Assembly: GCA_047967505.1 (NCBI GenBank)
Contig: CM106540.1
From: Dipteris shenzhenensis
Lineage: Eukaryota > Polypodiophyta > Polypodiopsida > Gleicheniales
Direction: 5' to 3' (one strand)
Length of the DNA: 64,000 nucleotides
The stretch's first letter is position 1; every line of letters begins with the position of its first letter. The position numbers and the translations under genes were made by a program. This document shows positions 10,960-22,349 of this stretch, piece by piece. The notes beneath the pieces are model-generated. The model saw nothing but the letters and a program-made list of their open reading frames with translations, was not told the DNA's origin and searched no databases.

Positions 10960-11149
10960 ATAGCACCTCCAGGTCTGTGTCCCAAACAAATCAACCAACA
11001 AACAAAACATCCCAAGTGGGTTGCTATGCTTCCTCCTCTTTTCTTTTTTGCCTGTTGCAGGTTCCTCTCTACGTATAGACGCATCAGGGCAGTCCTCCTT
11101 AGCCATACATACATATCTACGTTGCTTAGAGCAGCATTTTGATTATATC

Positions 11150-11153
<4 letters not shown>

Positions 11154-11184
<31 letters not shown>
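11154..11184. repeat. GA microsatellite downstream of the F-box gene
   Basis: An uninterrupted GA run about 195 bases after the stop codon, probably in or near the 3' UTR. Confidence 0.9.
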
Positions 11185-11186
<2 letters not shown>

Positions 11187-12724
11187 CCCTGCTTCTTTCG
11201 TACAGAAGCACTTTTTGTCCTCTCTCCAAAGAAGCGAACTTATATAACTAAGTCTTTTTGGTTTTATTTTGTCTTCATTGCACGTTGTTCTTGCGGAATT
11301 TTATGGGTGATTTTCCAAGGAGCGAGATCGTAGAATGTGACACTGAAAGAGGAAGTCAAACGATTTGTTGTTCCGCCACTGTCAGACCCATTCCCTAAGA
11401 ACAAAGGAATTATTGAATTTGCTTAGCAAGAGATTAAATCAGACTTCATTAGGCTCTATCAACGCAAAATGCATTACTTCCTCGGGTGTAAAGGGGTTCC
11501 GGTGCTCTGCACGGCACAACAGTCCACTCTAAGCGTTTGTAAATGGTGAGAAAACTATCACAAAAACTTGCATAACCAAACTAGAGCCCTAAGCGTAACA
11601 TGTATGTTCTCTCCATAATACCCACGAGAAACATGACCAGTCTACTACAGGTAGAGACCTGCTCAGTTGGGTCTCAAAATAGGATCTTAAAATGCCTTTA
11701 GTTTCAAGAATTAAAATTTCAGGTTTCAAGACCCCTCCACTTGGCTCACTCAATTTTGGTTATGGGACACACTAAGTGTTGTAAAGAGGCCCAACCTTCA
11801 ATTTTAAATAGATAGGCTTTTCATATTTGTATGAGATTCTCGTTTCCATTCATGGGCATTTTTTATGACATGTCTTTTTCATTTACCACTTAGGCCAATG
11901 AAGGCCCATTGAGAGAGAGCAAAATAGAGAGAGAGAGAGAGAGAGAGAGAGAGGTCGGTTATGCTTGAGGGTAAGGGTTGAAATTCTACACACATCACCG
12001 GATTCATTAAGTGTGTCATGGTTAGAGCTAGTGTTGTTGAGTTTATCCTTGCCTATCAATGTTGGCTTGCTCCTTGGGATAGGGCAAACTTTGAGCTCAA
12101 AACCATATAGCCTCCCTTGGTTTAGTGGCTACTATGCTATAATGCCTTGAAGCAAAACACCAAACCCACCTAGGAAATAACGATCTATGCTTTGGAAATA
12201 TTTCTTAATTTTTACATACTTAACAAACAACCCATAACCCATAAATTTCTTACATTCTAACAATAAGAGGATGACAACCAACAAACTTATATACCCCTTG
12301 GGTACCAGAGCTATAAAAGAGTATGTTTATGCACATGCATGTGCATGTGTGCATCTACACATGCCTACTAAAAGTTTAAGTATTTCGACGATCACATCTC
12401 CTTGGAAGGCTTAAATTGTCTAAATGCTTTTTGCTTTCTTACAAATAATTTGTCCAGTGGATCCCTCAGCTTTCTTTATGGCTTTCTTTGTTTTGTGCAA
12501 GATTATGTGCCTAATGTGTTAGAAATGTCGATGTCAATGTAGTGCTAGATGGCAACACAATGAATCTTGGTTTACAAATAAACTTTATGAAATTGTTTGA
12601 ATTAGGCATGTTTGTACACATACAAATGTGTATGTGCACACGTGTGCACAAACACACACCCATACCTCTACACATGTATATATGTACATGATATTTGACC
12701 GACCCTTGCTTATTATTATTATAC
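11185..12724. other. Intergenic, no gene
   Basis: AT-rich sequence with a GA tract at 11,926-11,954 and alternating purine-pyrimidine stretches (TG/CA with GCATGC) near 12,330-12,360 and 12,600-12,690. No open frame of note. Confidence 0.5.
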
Positions 12725-12835
12725 ATTAGAGTGAGTAGTAGAGGGGGGGATGTGGAGGGAGAGAGAGAGAGAGATGTATAGGTTGAGAGAGAGTGGGGGG
12801 ATGTGGAGGTTGAGAGAGAGTGGGGGGATGTGGAG

Positions 12836-12872
<37 letters not shown>
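12725..12872. repeat. 27-bp tandem repeat fused to GA tract
   Basis: Two exact copies of a 27-bp unit built of GAGAGAG, TGGGGGGATG and TGGAGG at 12,781-12,807 and 12,808-12,834. A partial unit lies on each side, followed by a pure GA run. All-purine on the + strand apart from T positions. Confidence 0.85.
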
Positions 12873-12876
<4 letters not shown>

Positions 12877-13489
12877 AAGTGGATGGAATCAGTAGGTGGG
12901 AAGCTTATTGGGCGTGGCATGCAAGGATGGAGAATGTAGGAGGAGAAAGGGAAGGGGCAAGGAGATGGTATCATGTGGCACAACCTTTTTTTGTACTCAG
13001 AAGGAGTTCGCATGGAAGACACCAACTTTCAAAACAACTCCTTGCTTCAACTCTACAGTTGTCGTACTACATGTTCTAGTTGTGACATCATTCTATAACT
13101 CATCCTTTCAAAGGTAGCAATGCGCCACAATGTGGCTCAACTCAACTCTCTTTAGGGGGCTATGCGCCCAACTCACTCTTTGAGAAACTCTTTGCATTGC
13201 ACGTTCATTGGATGCCATATGGCAACACTCCTCCACTCATTGCAAGTAGCATGACCCATTTAAAAACCCACATTTGGATCACATCTCAAGGTTGGGATCC
13301 TAGGTTTCCTTGAATAAAATTTGAAGATTTTACTTATAAATCTCAATATTTAAATACATCTTAGGGATTTTTCAATTTAAGCCTTAGCATAGCTTTTAGT
13401 TGGAAAGATCTTTTTTTAGCATTGCATGCATGTGTATGAAGCATTTATACTATAAACATTAAAAAAAAAGAAACCTTTTATGTCTAAGG

Positions 13490-13670
13490 GGTTTTGTGTG
13501 TGTGTGTGTGTGTTTTGTTTCTTTTCTTTTCTTTTTTTTTGGGGGGGCGGGGGGGGGGAGGGGTCATTTGTAGATATATGTATTTGTATTAAAATGTGTG
13601 TTGCATGCATGTGTATGTGCAACATCTCTCTCTCTCAAGCTTTGTGTGTGTGTACACACACACACACAAA
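13490..13670. repeat. TG microsatellite, G run, and TG/CA palindrome
   Basis: TG repeat near 13,495-13,513, a T-rich then G-rich run at 13,530-13,563, and a TG-then-CA block centred at 13,652/13,653 that forms a perfect palindrome of alternating purine-pyrimidine. The latter is a candidate for Z-DNA or cruciform extrusion. Confidence 0.8.
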
Positions 13671-14875
13671 TCATGAGAGAGCCGCAAAATATTAGAAAAG
13701 CTTTAGAATACAGGTATGGTAAAAGCTTTGAAATGCAACTATGCCATAGGATAGCTTTATAAAGGCTAAGTGAGACTACATTCCATTGGAGTTTCTTATC
13801 ATCGATGCTTAAAACTTGATGGAGATTTTGAATTCTATGGAACCTCTTGAGTGGATGACATGAGGATTTGGGCAAGCCAAAGTTAACGAATTGTCAGCTT
13901 TATCAAAGCCTTCCATAAGACCATTGAATCTAGAATGCATCCAAGTGGCTTTTTACAAACCCTACTCTTTTTCACATCATAATGCTCAAGAAATGCATCT
14001 TGCATCCAAAGGTTAATAGAATTAGGAATCGCATTCACTTCTTGTGCAAAATGGCCTTCACATTGTCAGGGGTAGCTAAATGGTATGCTTTTGACTTCAA
14101 ATTTTAGGGCATTCATCACAATCTCTCTCAATAAAACTCCTAGCCACTTGGATATTTTCTGCAACTTCCTTTAGTCAAGCAGTAGTAATCCATTTGGGTG
14201 CATGCTTTGGGTTTCTTTAGATCAACGATTTGTGAAATATCCTCACATTTGTTGTGTTTGATGTCTAGACATCGCTTGCAATCTTCGTGCACTTAAGATG
14301 AGTTAGGCAACCTTTCGGATGAATGATTGTCACATTACAAAAATTTTGGACTAAAAAAGGGGCCCTTTGGAGAATTACTAAAATATTAGAGGCTTGGATA
14401 AGGGAATATGGTATCCATGAAGGAGATTATGCTATGTGGACTTCTCTGTAACAGAGGCTCTCCAAATCTAGGGGAAATTTCAGTTTTTTTTCAAAATATC
14501 CCAAAAAACGTCATTGGGGGTTCACAATAAAAAATTATCTTTGGCAAGCTTGCCTTGATCATGTCAAGCCTCCTTGTTTTCCTCCCATAGCTAGAACTAT
14601 GCTCATGTTTTCCATTTGGTTTAGCCATTTGGCCCAAACTTTGACTTCCTAACCAACTCTCTTCCTATGCTCTCTCTTCCAACATCCATTCCTACCACTT
14701 TCTAGCAACTGGTTTCAAAATATATTCTTTCCACTCTTGCTTAGTCATTCTCTCTCCTCTTTGCTCACGTTTTTCTTCCACATTCGAAAATGTCTCAGGG
14801 AAACTTCTGTCCAAGCTACGTTCATCCCTCTCCTCTTCCATTCATCCTCTACTTATTTCACTCTCTTAGAAACCA
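13671..14875. other. No gene seen
   Basis: AT-rich, no long open frame, no recognisable element. Confidence 0.45.
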
Positions 14876-15077
14876 AAGTTGCGACATAAATCTGCTTGGA
14901 AGGAGTGAGAAAAACAGGTGTTCTTTCATTTTCGATTCTTTTCTCACCTTTTTGGAGTATAGAAAGTCAACTCCTGAAGTTGCGACCTAAATCTGCTGGG
15001 AAGGAGTGAGAAAAACGGGTGTTCTATCATTCTCGACTCTTTCTCTACCTTTTTGGAGTATATAGAGTCAACTCCAG
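14876..15077. repeat. Tandem duplication, 101-bp unit
   Basis: Copies 14,876-14,976 and 14,977-15,077 begin with AAGTTGCGAC and end with GTCAACTCC. About ten substitutions separate them, so it is a moderately old head-to-tail duplication. Confidence 0.85.
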
Positions 15078-15239
15078 AAGAAGGAACACATACTTTTCAG
15101 GTAATGAAGTGATTTCGCCTTGAAAGTTTTGTTTGTATTAAGTAGATATGTTTATGTATCACACTTTGTCTATATGTTTGTTACAAGAGACAGGGAAGAG
15201 GGAGAGATTGAGGTAGATGATATTTAAAACTACAAGATG

Positions 15240-15990
15240 ATTTTTGACATTTTTTCCTTCACTGGTATAGGAGGTATAGATAGAGGAAGGGAGAGAGAGA
15301 GAGGGAGAGAGAGAGAGAGAGAGAGAGATTATTTCAAATTGCTATGTTGTTTTCTATCTGAGGAGATGAGTGAGGGAGAGAGAGACATAAAATAGTCGTT
15401 TTTTTCTTCATTAGTATAGGAGGGATAGATAGAGGAAGGGAAAGAGAGAGAGAGAGAGAGAGAGACTATATTTGAAACTGCTATGTTTTTTTATCTGTTT
15501 GAGGGGATGTGTGAGAGAGAAAATAGTCGTTTTTTTCTCTGCTAGTATAGGAGGGGTAGATAGAGGAAGGAAAAAGAGAGAGAGAATATTTCGAACTAAG
15601 TTGAGGGAATGATTGAGGGAGAGAGACAGAGATTGTATTTCAAAGTGATAGGTTTTAGAAGTAATTGAGAAAGAAGAAAGAAAAAGAGATTCTAATCAAA
15701 GAGTTTTGGGAGGGAGAGAGAGAGTGATATGATATTGATAATATTTTCTTTGTTTGTGGAGAAACAGAGCGGGAAGAGAGCATATCGTAAACTAAGTATT
15801 TCTAAAAAAATTGATGTTTGTTTGTGTGAGGGGTACCTTGGAAGATTGACTGAGAGAGAGAGAAGTATTCTATGTTTTTTGTAATAATATTTTATTTGTT
15901 TTTGTGAGAGGTTTAGTTAAAGGAGAGAGGGAAGGAGGGGGAGGGAGAGAGAGAGAGAGAGAGTGAGAGTGAGAGAGAGACTTGCAAAGA
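15240..15990. repeat. GA-rich degenerate tandem repeats, 130-150 bp units
   Basis: Three units start with GTATAGGAGG-type sequence at 15,265, 15,414 and 15,545. Each contains ATAGATAGAGGAAGG and a GA tract. Further GA tracts run to about 15,985. Unit length varies with the GA runs, as expected from slippage. Confidence 0.8.
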
Positions 15991-16079
15991 AAGAGAAAGA
16001 GAGGATAGAAGACATAAATTTGGAGGGTCTTTGGAAGTAGAAAGAGCTAATTTTAATCATATGAGAAATATAGAAGTAA

Positions 16080-16819
16080 AAAATTATAGATATAGAAGTT
16101 GTTATATTGAAGAATATTAAGGATGAGCATGGGGAATGGATTCCTCAGCTCTACAGGAAATATTCTTGGATCACAATGCAACCCACTAATCGTGAGTACT
16201 ACAAAGTGGGTCAAAATGATGCAATGGACATCTCTAAACATTGGAAGGGAAGAATCTTAGATTTTGAAATTTCTCCTAGCAATAACACAGTGACACATGT
16301 ATATATTCAGCATGTCTTTACCCATGCAAATATATATGTGCATACGAATGCAGGACTTCCATATCGTAGGCCCAATTGTAAGTTTTTTAAAGTGTACTAG
16401 TACTTCATTTGCTTTTTAGAGTATTTGCATTGATTTGGGGACTTTGACACAATTGTCTTATGCCTTGTATTTGTTTTACAGACTTATATCCATCTACTTA
16501 CAAAGAGTGGGAACCTGCAGCATGCGTAACTGGGGTGTTGCATGTCCTTCATGTTGAGATCAGGAGTCTTCAGTATGAAGGTCGCACACCATCAGAATTA
16601 AAAAAGGACGAGATCTTCTTCAATGACTCAATGTTCATTGTGCCAGATGAAGAAGGACAGTATGGTAGACTAGAATCTCTTTCCTTGTCCTTTTTTGATC
16701 GTCCAAAATGGTTGCTTTCAAGCATGGAGATAAGTGAATCATATAGAAATAGAATGTTTAATGATGTAAGAAATGCTATGAAGCCAACTACTGATGAAAG
16801 AAATGCTAGGTTGAGCTAG
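16080..16819 (+). CDS. Possible two-exon gene fragment, unrecognised
   Basis: I do not recognise the product. An open frame from about 16,080 ends at a canonical donor (GTAAGT at 16,378). A pyrimidine-rich tract ending TTTTACAG gives an acceptor before 16,482. Joining 16,377 to 16,482 keeps the frame and yields one reading frame to the TAG at 16,817-16,819. From 16,107 that is about 202 residues. The 104-base intron contains stops, so the splice is needed for continuity. The protein is soluble-looking, with Trp/Tyr-rich segments (GEWIPQLYRKYSW, YKEWEPAACVTG) and an acidic middle (SELKKDEIFFNDSM). No in-frame ATG begins exon 1, so it is 5'-incomplete or starts at an upstream exon. It could be a decayed gene or transposon remnant. 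The following 500 bases have further broken coding-like pieces. Confidence 0.4.
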
Positions 16820-17400
16820 TTTCTTCCATTTCCATGCTTTGTTGATTTCTTTGCAAGTTGTAGGCAATTAAGGAAAACAAAGATTACTTACACTTGCAAG
16901 AGCTTAGAAATGGACTAGTTGTCTGAGCTATTTGACAATGGATGGACAACAAGAACATGTCATGCAATGTCGATTGAACACTTCAGATGTGACATTTTGA
17001 TAAGCAAATCTTACAATTCTTGTTTGTATAAAAAATGATCAGGATACTATGTATTAACTGATCTCAAATTTTGCATGTATTTCATTGGAAGGAAAAATCT
17101 ATGCATGACTTTCATATATAGAAGGTTTAGATGGAAGAACCTTTAATGGGAAGCAATAGATGATGATCTGCACGATGGGACTCACAGTCCTGTTACCGAG
17201 GTATCAATTTATCGACAAGGACATCTTGATCTAATGTTGGAATTGGAAGAGGAGTGGACCATGGGATTTATTAGGAAAGAATTGTAGTTGGCAACAGGAA
17301 GCCCTCCCTAAGACTATCATTTTAGACTTGATAATCTCGCAAAGTTAGATATAGGGATGAGACAAGTATCCTTTGTAAGAATTGTTGCCCCCCCCATACT
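16820..17400 (+). pseudogene. Decayed coding-like remnants downstream
   Basis: Short readable stretches (LSELFDNGWTTRTCHAMSI near 16,920-16,980; YRQGHLDLMLELEEEWTMG near 17,210-17,270) separated by stops and frame changes. They may continue the 16.1-16.8 kb frame in an older, longer gene. No family assigned. Confidence 0.3.
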
Positions 17401-17669
17401 CTAGAGATAGTAGAGACATGATGGCAGGTATTTCATAGTATCCAGTTTCTTGGATCCTTAGTGCTTCAATAATGCACTTGGCAATGAGGCATTATTACAT
17501 GTATGAACAGAAATCATAAATAATACAAAGTGTTGTTTCATTTATTGTTAAGATTTTATTTATTAAGTCTGCACCTCTAGATTGATGGCTCTCTATGGTC
17601 TATGAATGATAAAGCGATAAATATTTGTAATTTTAAATCTGTGTGGATATTTGTATATCTGTATTGTGC

Positions 17670-17732
17670 AAGAGAGAGAGTGTGTGAGAGAGATAGATAG
17701 CAATTAGAGTATGCAAGAGAGACTGAGTGAGT

Positions 17733-17789
<57 letters not shown>

Positions 17790-18584
17790 AGAGTGCAATA
17801 AGCGACACAAATAACGTATCTGGCCATGAGACAGAGTTAGATATATGAAGAGAGAGAAAGAGAGAGAGAGCACAAGAGAGCAGTCAGGGACATAAATAAT
17901 GCACCTGGCCATGAGACATTGTTAGATGTATGAATAGAGAGAGATATACTATGAGAGAGAGAGAGAGAGAGCAGCCAGAGACACAAAGGGAGGGAAACAG
18001 ACAGAGGGAGGGGGAGGGACACAAAGGGAGACAGAGAGAGTTAAGATTGCATTTATTCATTTGCATCTCTAAGTTGAGAAAGAGAAAAGTACGAAAGTTA
18101 ATTAAGGTCTTTGAGAGACTATGAGATTGAAAAAAAACCCAGATACAACTGATCCGAAGAGTGGAGCTACTAACAAAATACAAAAAGTGTATATGTAAAA
18201 TCAATGTCCATGACAATGGAGACGGGACAGAAAGAGGGAGATGGAGAGTGGGATAGAGAGAGAGAGAGAGGTAGAGAATGAGAAGAGAGAGAGAGAGAGT
18301 TAAGATTGCATTTATTCATTTGCACCTCTAAGTTGAGAAATAGAAAAATAAGAAAGTTAATTAAGGTCTTTGAGAGACTATGAGATTGAAAAAAAACCTA
18401 GATACAACTGATCCAAAGGGTGGAGCTGCTAACAAAATACAAAAAGTGTATATGTAAAATCAATGTCCATGACACAGATAGCTAAGGGAAACAAGGCAAC
18501 AAGATGATCATTGGGTGTCAGAGAGAGAGAGAGACAGAGAAAGAGAGAGAGAGAGCAAATAGGGACACAAAGGGAGGGAAAGAG

Positions 18585-18618
<34 letters not shown>

Positions 18619-18737
18619 GGGGTGGGAGCAAGAGAGAGAGAAAGTGAGAGAGAGAGAGAGAGAGAGAGAGCAATGAGGGACACAAAGGGAGGGAAAGAAA
18701 GAAAGATATAGTAACATCCTCGAAAGACCTTGCGGGT

Positions 18738-18775
<38 letters not shown>

Positions 18776-18795
18776 TAGCTAAGGGCAACGAGAGA

Positions 18796-18841
<46 letters not shown>

Positions 18842-18920
18842 GGAGAGGGAGATAGCTAAGGAGAGAGAGAAGGAGAGAGAGGAGAGGGAGATAGCTAAGG
18901 AGGGAGAGAGAGAAACACTT
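17670..18920. repeat. GA-rich satellite-like block
   Basis: About 1.25 kb dominated by GA tracts mixed with repeated motifs ACACAAAGGGAGGGA, GGAGATAGCTAAGG and CTGGCCATGAGAC. Ser/Leu-repeat open frames on - are artefacts of the CT strand. Confidence 0.85.
18041..18474. repeat. Direct repeat, 175 bp, period 259 bp
   Basis: Copies 18,041-18,215 and 18,300-18,474 begin TTAAGATTGCATTTATTC and end AATCAATGTCCATGACA, with only a few substitutions between them. They are separated by GA-rich spacer, so the unit of duplication was probably the 259-bp segment including the GA tract. Confidence 0.9.
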
Positions 18921-19045
18921 TCCAAAGAAAAAATAATAAATATAAAAATATTGTAATTAAGAGCATTTTTAAGGGCAGTGCCCATTTTATAAAGTACACT
19001 TCTAAGGTCATTTTCACATTTTTAGTTTCCCACTCTTGAGTAACC

Positions 19046-19943
19046 TTGCATTCCACAGCCTCCTCTTTCGTCTTCTCGAGCATCCTCCTACACTCATGGC
19101 TTCCCTTAGAGAGGCACCAGTGGATTTCATCCACCACTGATTCCCATGCCTCTACAAATCAGGTTTATCCTATCTTTTGCAAGGCATTCCATCTTAAGTC
19201 ACACTTGGGAGCTCTCCTTCCTGCTGATAATTCCTCTCTTCAATTTTTTGATAGACTTAGCCATGGGCAATCCGTTGCGATTGCTAACGCCCCTCACCAA
19301 TGGCTTTCATTGGATATTTTGAGCTCTTTTGACCAGAGTACTAACTTCAAGAAGACACTAGGTAGGGCCATGGAGAATGTCCCTATCTCTCTCCGTGAGT
19401 ACGCTATTCTCATCGGAGATGATTCATCTTCCCCAATTCATTGGATCGAGAGAGATGTAGCCCTTACCACTCCTTGCGACTAGCAAGTTTGATGAGGATG
19501 TTGGCGAGCAACCTGAGGGTCCTGCATCCACAAGTGGTGGAGCAGGTCCATCAACAAGTGGTGGAGGAGATGACCTAAACCTAGACCTAAAGCCCGAGGA
19601 GCATACTATTAGCCTAGCTGAGGAGCAAGTTGAAAATGAGGTCATCTTATCTTCATATCCGACTCGTGCATATCCATCCTCTACCTATAATCTAGATGAG
19701 GCAGCAACCAAGCCACACCTTGCTTCGGTTGATCCAATCAGGATTGAGGGTGAGGAATACCTTACCCTATTGGAAGTGATGGAAGAAACCGGTCTCCGAG
19801 AGGATGAGGTGCTATGTCGGCTCTCGAATGACACTTTTGATGATGCCATTGACTTTGATGCTCCAGTCAAGCCAACAATCAATGAGATTGACCTTGCAAG
19901 CCCAAAATCTGACATCATCTGCAACTGGGCTCTGGTCGCATGA
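19046..19943 (+). pseudogene. Broken acidic ORF pair, unrecognised
   Basis: Two overlapping open frames read in the same direction: 19,046-19,483 (145 residues) and 19,461-19,943 in a shifted frame (about 160 residues). The second is acidic and has a Thr-Ser-Gly-Gly repeat (STSGGAGPSTSGGG) near its start. It ends inside a diverged copy of the repeat that forms the palindrome at 20.4-20.6 kb, so its C-terminus was probably replaced by repeat insertion. It may be one protein broken by a frameshift near 19,470, possibly transposon-encoded. No conserved motif identified. Confidence 0.35.
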
Positions 19944-20010
19944 TGTCTGCAAGGTTTTTTTTGGCATAAAATTGATGCACATGGTTGGTAGGGCCTCATT
20001 GGCCTCCCAA
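19921..20010 (+). repeat. Diverged single arm of the 92-bp inverted repeat
   Basis: Shares GGGCTCTGGTCGCATGATGTC, a T-rich run, GATGCACATGGTTG and GGCCTCCCAAAT with the right arm at 20,524-20,615, with many changes. It shows that the arm existed as a dispersed unit before the palindrome formed. Confidence 0.7.
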
Positions 20011-20048
20011 ATATGATTTTTTAAAGAGATTATTTTTCATCTATGAAA

Positions 20049-20779
20049 AAACCATAACTCTAATTGTTTCCACAAATGGAGTGGCAAGGGCATGTGTTAG
20101 GGGCAAGTGGCATTGGCAAGATGTCTTGGGTTTAAAATCATAGAATTTTGTTGGGTTTTGTACTCTAAACCCTAAACCCTAATTTTATTCCCTAAAACTA
20201 ATTGTATTCCATGTGGCTGGAATAAAAACCACAAACTTGTTATTTTTCCTATGTTTCAAAACCATAACCCTAATTTATTCCACAAATGGAGAGGCAGGGG
20301 CAAGTGACGGTGGCAGGATGTCCTGGATTTAAAATCATAAAATTTAGTTGGGTTTTGTACCCTAAACCCTTAACCCTATTTTTGATTCCCTAAATCAAAT
20401 TTGGGAGGCCACTGAGACCCTAGCAACCATGTGCATCATTTTCAAGCAAAAAACCCCCTAGAAACCCTAAATCTGACATCATGCGACCAAAATGATGCAC
20501 ATGGTTGCAAAAACTGGGCTCTAGTCGCATGATGTCGGATTTAGGGTTTCTAGGGGGTTTTTTGCTTGAAAATGATGCACATGGTTGCTAGGGTCTCAGT
20601 GGCCTCCCAAATTTGTTTTTTTTTTATATTTCTTTCCTAATTACAAAACCATAACCCTAATTGTTTCCAAAAATGGAGTGGCAGGGGCAAGTGGCAGTGG
20701 CAGAATCTCCTGGGTTTGAAATCATAAAATTTAGTTGGGTTTTGTACTGTAAACCCTAAACCCTATTTTTGATATCCTA
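20049..20779 (+). repeat. Three copies of a ~135-bp repeat with telomere-like core
   Basis: Copies at about 20,049-20,200, 20,262-20,395 and 20,647-20,779. Each has ACCATAACYCTAATT, CCAAAAATGGAG or CCACAAATGGAG, GGGGCAAGTG, AAATCATA and GGGTTTTGTACYCTAAACCCT. Each contains one to three CCCTAAA units. The palindrome at 20,396-20,615 lies between copies two and three. Confidence 0.8.
20396..20615. repeat. Near-perfect inverted repeat, 92-bp arms
   Basis: Left arm 20,396-20,487 and right arm 20,524-20,615, spacer 36 bp. By direct comparison 91 of 92 positions pair. The arms contain GAAACCCTAAATC and a C5/G5 run. The spacer itself contains another partial copy of the arm (AATGATGCACATGGTTGC). 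Transcribed, it would form a long hairpin that could feed small-RNA processing. Confidence 0.95.
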
Positions 20780-21390
20780 CCAGTTGAAGAAAAAGCAATG
20801 ATTTTTGTTGCTAAAATAGAACCTAGAATTATACTGATGATTTTGAATCACATGATGAAGTTGGCAAAGCTACATACCTTTTCTGCCTCATTACGGAGTG
20901 CGTTAGCTTCTATAGTGTCCAATTAGACTCCCTTTTGTGGTTGGCCTTGAACTTCATGTTGGCTTGAGGTGCCAGCTTCTTCATCTCTCTCCCCAAACAA
21001 TTCCCTCTGCAAATTCATGAACTACTCATTGGACATGTCGTACTTTGGTGCGGCATCCTCGATTGCCTTCTGTGTTAGTTGGATTGTCGGTGAGGCTCGA
21101 GTCATGGGTGGAAATGTGAGGGGCAATTGGGAGGTGGTGTGAGAGTGGAGAGCTCTTTAAACAATGAAATGAAAATGAGGGCCCATTCTTTTATATAGGG
21201 CCCAAAACTCTAATTTTTAAAAATTGTTTCAATAAAAATCCTTAAAAAAGTAAAATTAGTGCAACTTGAGCTAAATACTTATAATTAACATCCAATAACA
21301 CAAAATTTCTCATTTATACTGCAACTCATGTCCATTATATGTTGGCTTCACTGCAAACTACATAACTAAAATTACAAAGAAATTTTGAAA
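20780..21390. other. No gene seen
   Basis: AT-rich sequence without a supported open frame or element. Confidence 0.4.
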
Positions 21391-21391
21391 C

Positions 21392-21880
21392 TTATGCATG
21401 GGCATCCACATTGGAAGAGTCTACACCATCATTTTCATTTATCTCCACCCATATGCGCCCTTGTCTATGACGGGTTGCATGCCACCTTGCATGATTTTGT
21501 CTTGCATTTAATGAGTTAGATATTCTTCTTCGACGTTCCACCTTAACATCTTGCATTGCATGGGACACTAAGGACTCTTTGAATGCTAGTGTTGCACCTG
21601 CTCTTATTTCAATGCGCCTGTACCACCATTGAACCAATTGAACCATTGGGCTTGACTTAGTTCTACCACCCCCGTGTTGGGTCGCTCTATTATATGCACA
21701 ACATGCTTGCCAATGCGATCTTTCCATGCCCTGAGTGGACCATACTCCGATGCTTCCATAATTCCATGCCATATATATGGTGCATGAGCAGATAAAATGT
21801 ACTACCAAATAGAAAAACAAATCAGTAAATATAGGACCATTCAATATGCACATCTGAATGTCTAAGTTAGAGATTACCAT
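21392..21880 (-). CDS. Hypothetical ORF, 162 codons, unrecognised
   Basis: An uninterrupted frame on -, isolated in AT-rich DNA. The first third is hydrophobic and Cys/Tyr-rich. The remainder is basic and Trp/His-rich (MERSHWQACCAYNRATQHGG, VQLVQWWYRRIE, VERRRRISNSLN), which looks like a DNA-binding or transposase C-terminal region rather than random sequence. The next frames upstream on - are closed. It could be the 3' part of a decayed DNA transposon ORF. I assign no function. Confidence 0.3.
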   Translation of the reverse strand: MVISNLDIQMCILNGPIFTDLFFYLVVHFICSCTIYMAWNYGSIGVWSTQGMERSHWQACCAYNRATQHGGGRTKSSPMVQLVQWWYRRIEIRAGATLAFKESLVSHAMQDVKVERRRRISNSLNARQNHARWHATRHRQGRIWVEINENDGVDSSNVDAHA

Positions 21881-22005
21881 GTACTATGTGAAATAATTCT
21901 TTCCCTAATACAACAAATGAGTGCCCACTCCTCAGAGCCAGGATCACTACACAAGCAAATCCACCGCCACGGTTGTGGTGCCATATCTACGTCGTCATCG
22001 GCCAT

Positions 22006-22349
22006 GATGATTTGTGCATCCATTCAAACAAACAGGACCACTTCAAATGTCTTGAAGAAGTACTAATCAAATCTCCCTAAATCCAACAAAATGCTAGTTC
22101 ATGGTCACCCACGGAGTTGTTTTGGGACACATCGTCTCTCAACATGGGATCGTAACTGACATGGACAAAATCAAAATCATCATGGAACTGCCTCCTCCTA
22201 CAATTTCCAAAGGTGTACAGGTCTTTATGGGACATGCTGGCTATTATAGAAGATTTATATTGTGGTATGCCATGATAGCTAGACCACTTTACAAATTATT
22301 AGTGGAGTTCTTATGGACCGAAGAGTGCGACGAAGCCTTTGAGCTTTAA
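22006..22349 (+). pseudogene. Gypsy RT C-terminal part
   Basis: The Asp-Asp pair of the active site (preceded by Gly-His instead of the usual Tyr-x or Met) starts the readable region. NPTKC*FMVTHGVVLGHIVS and FMGHAGYYRRFI are the standard thumb/connection motifs of plant Ty3/gypsy RT. A stop stands in KC*F and another ends the piece at 22,349. A frame change occurs between 22,060 and 22,079. Confidence 0.75.
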
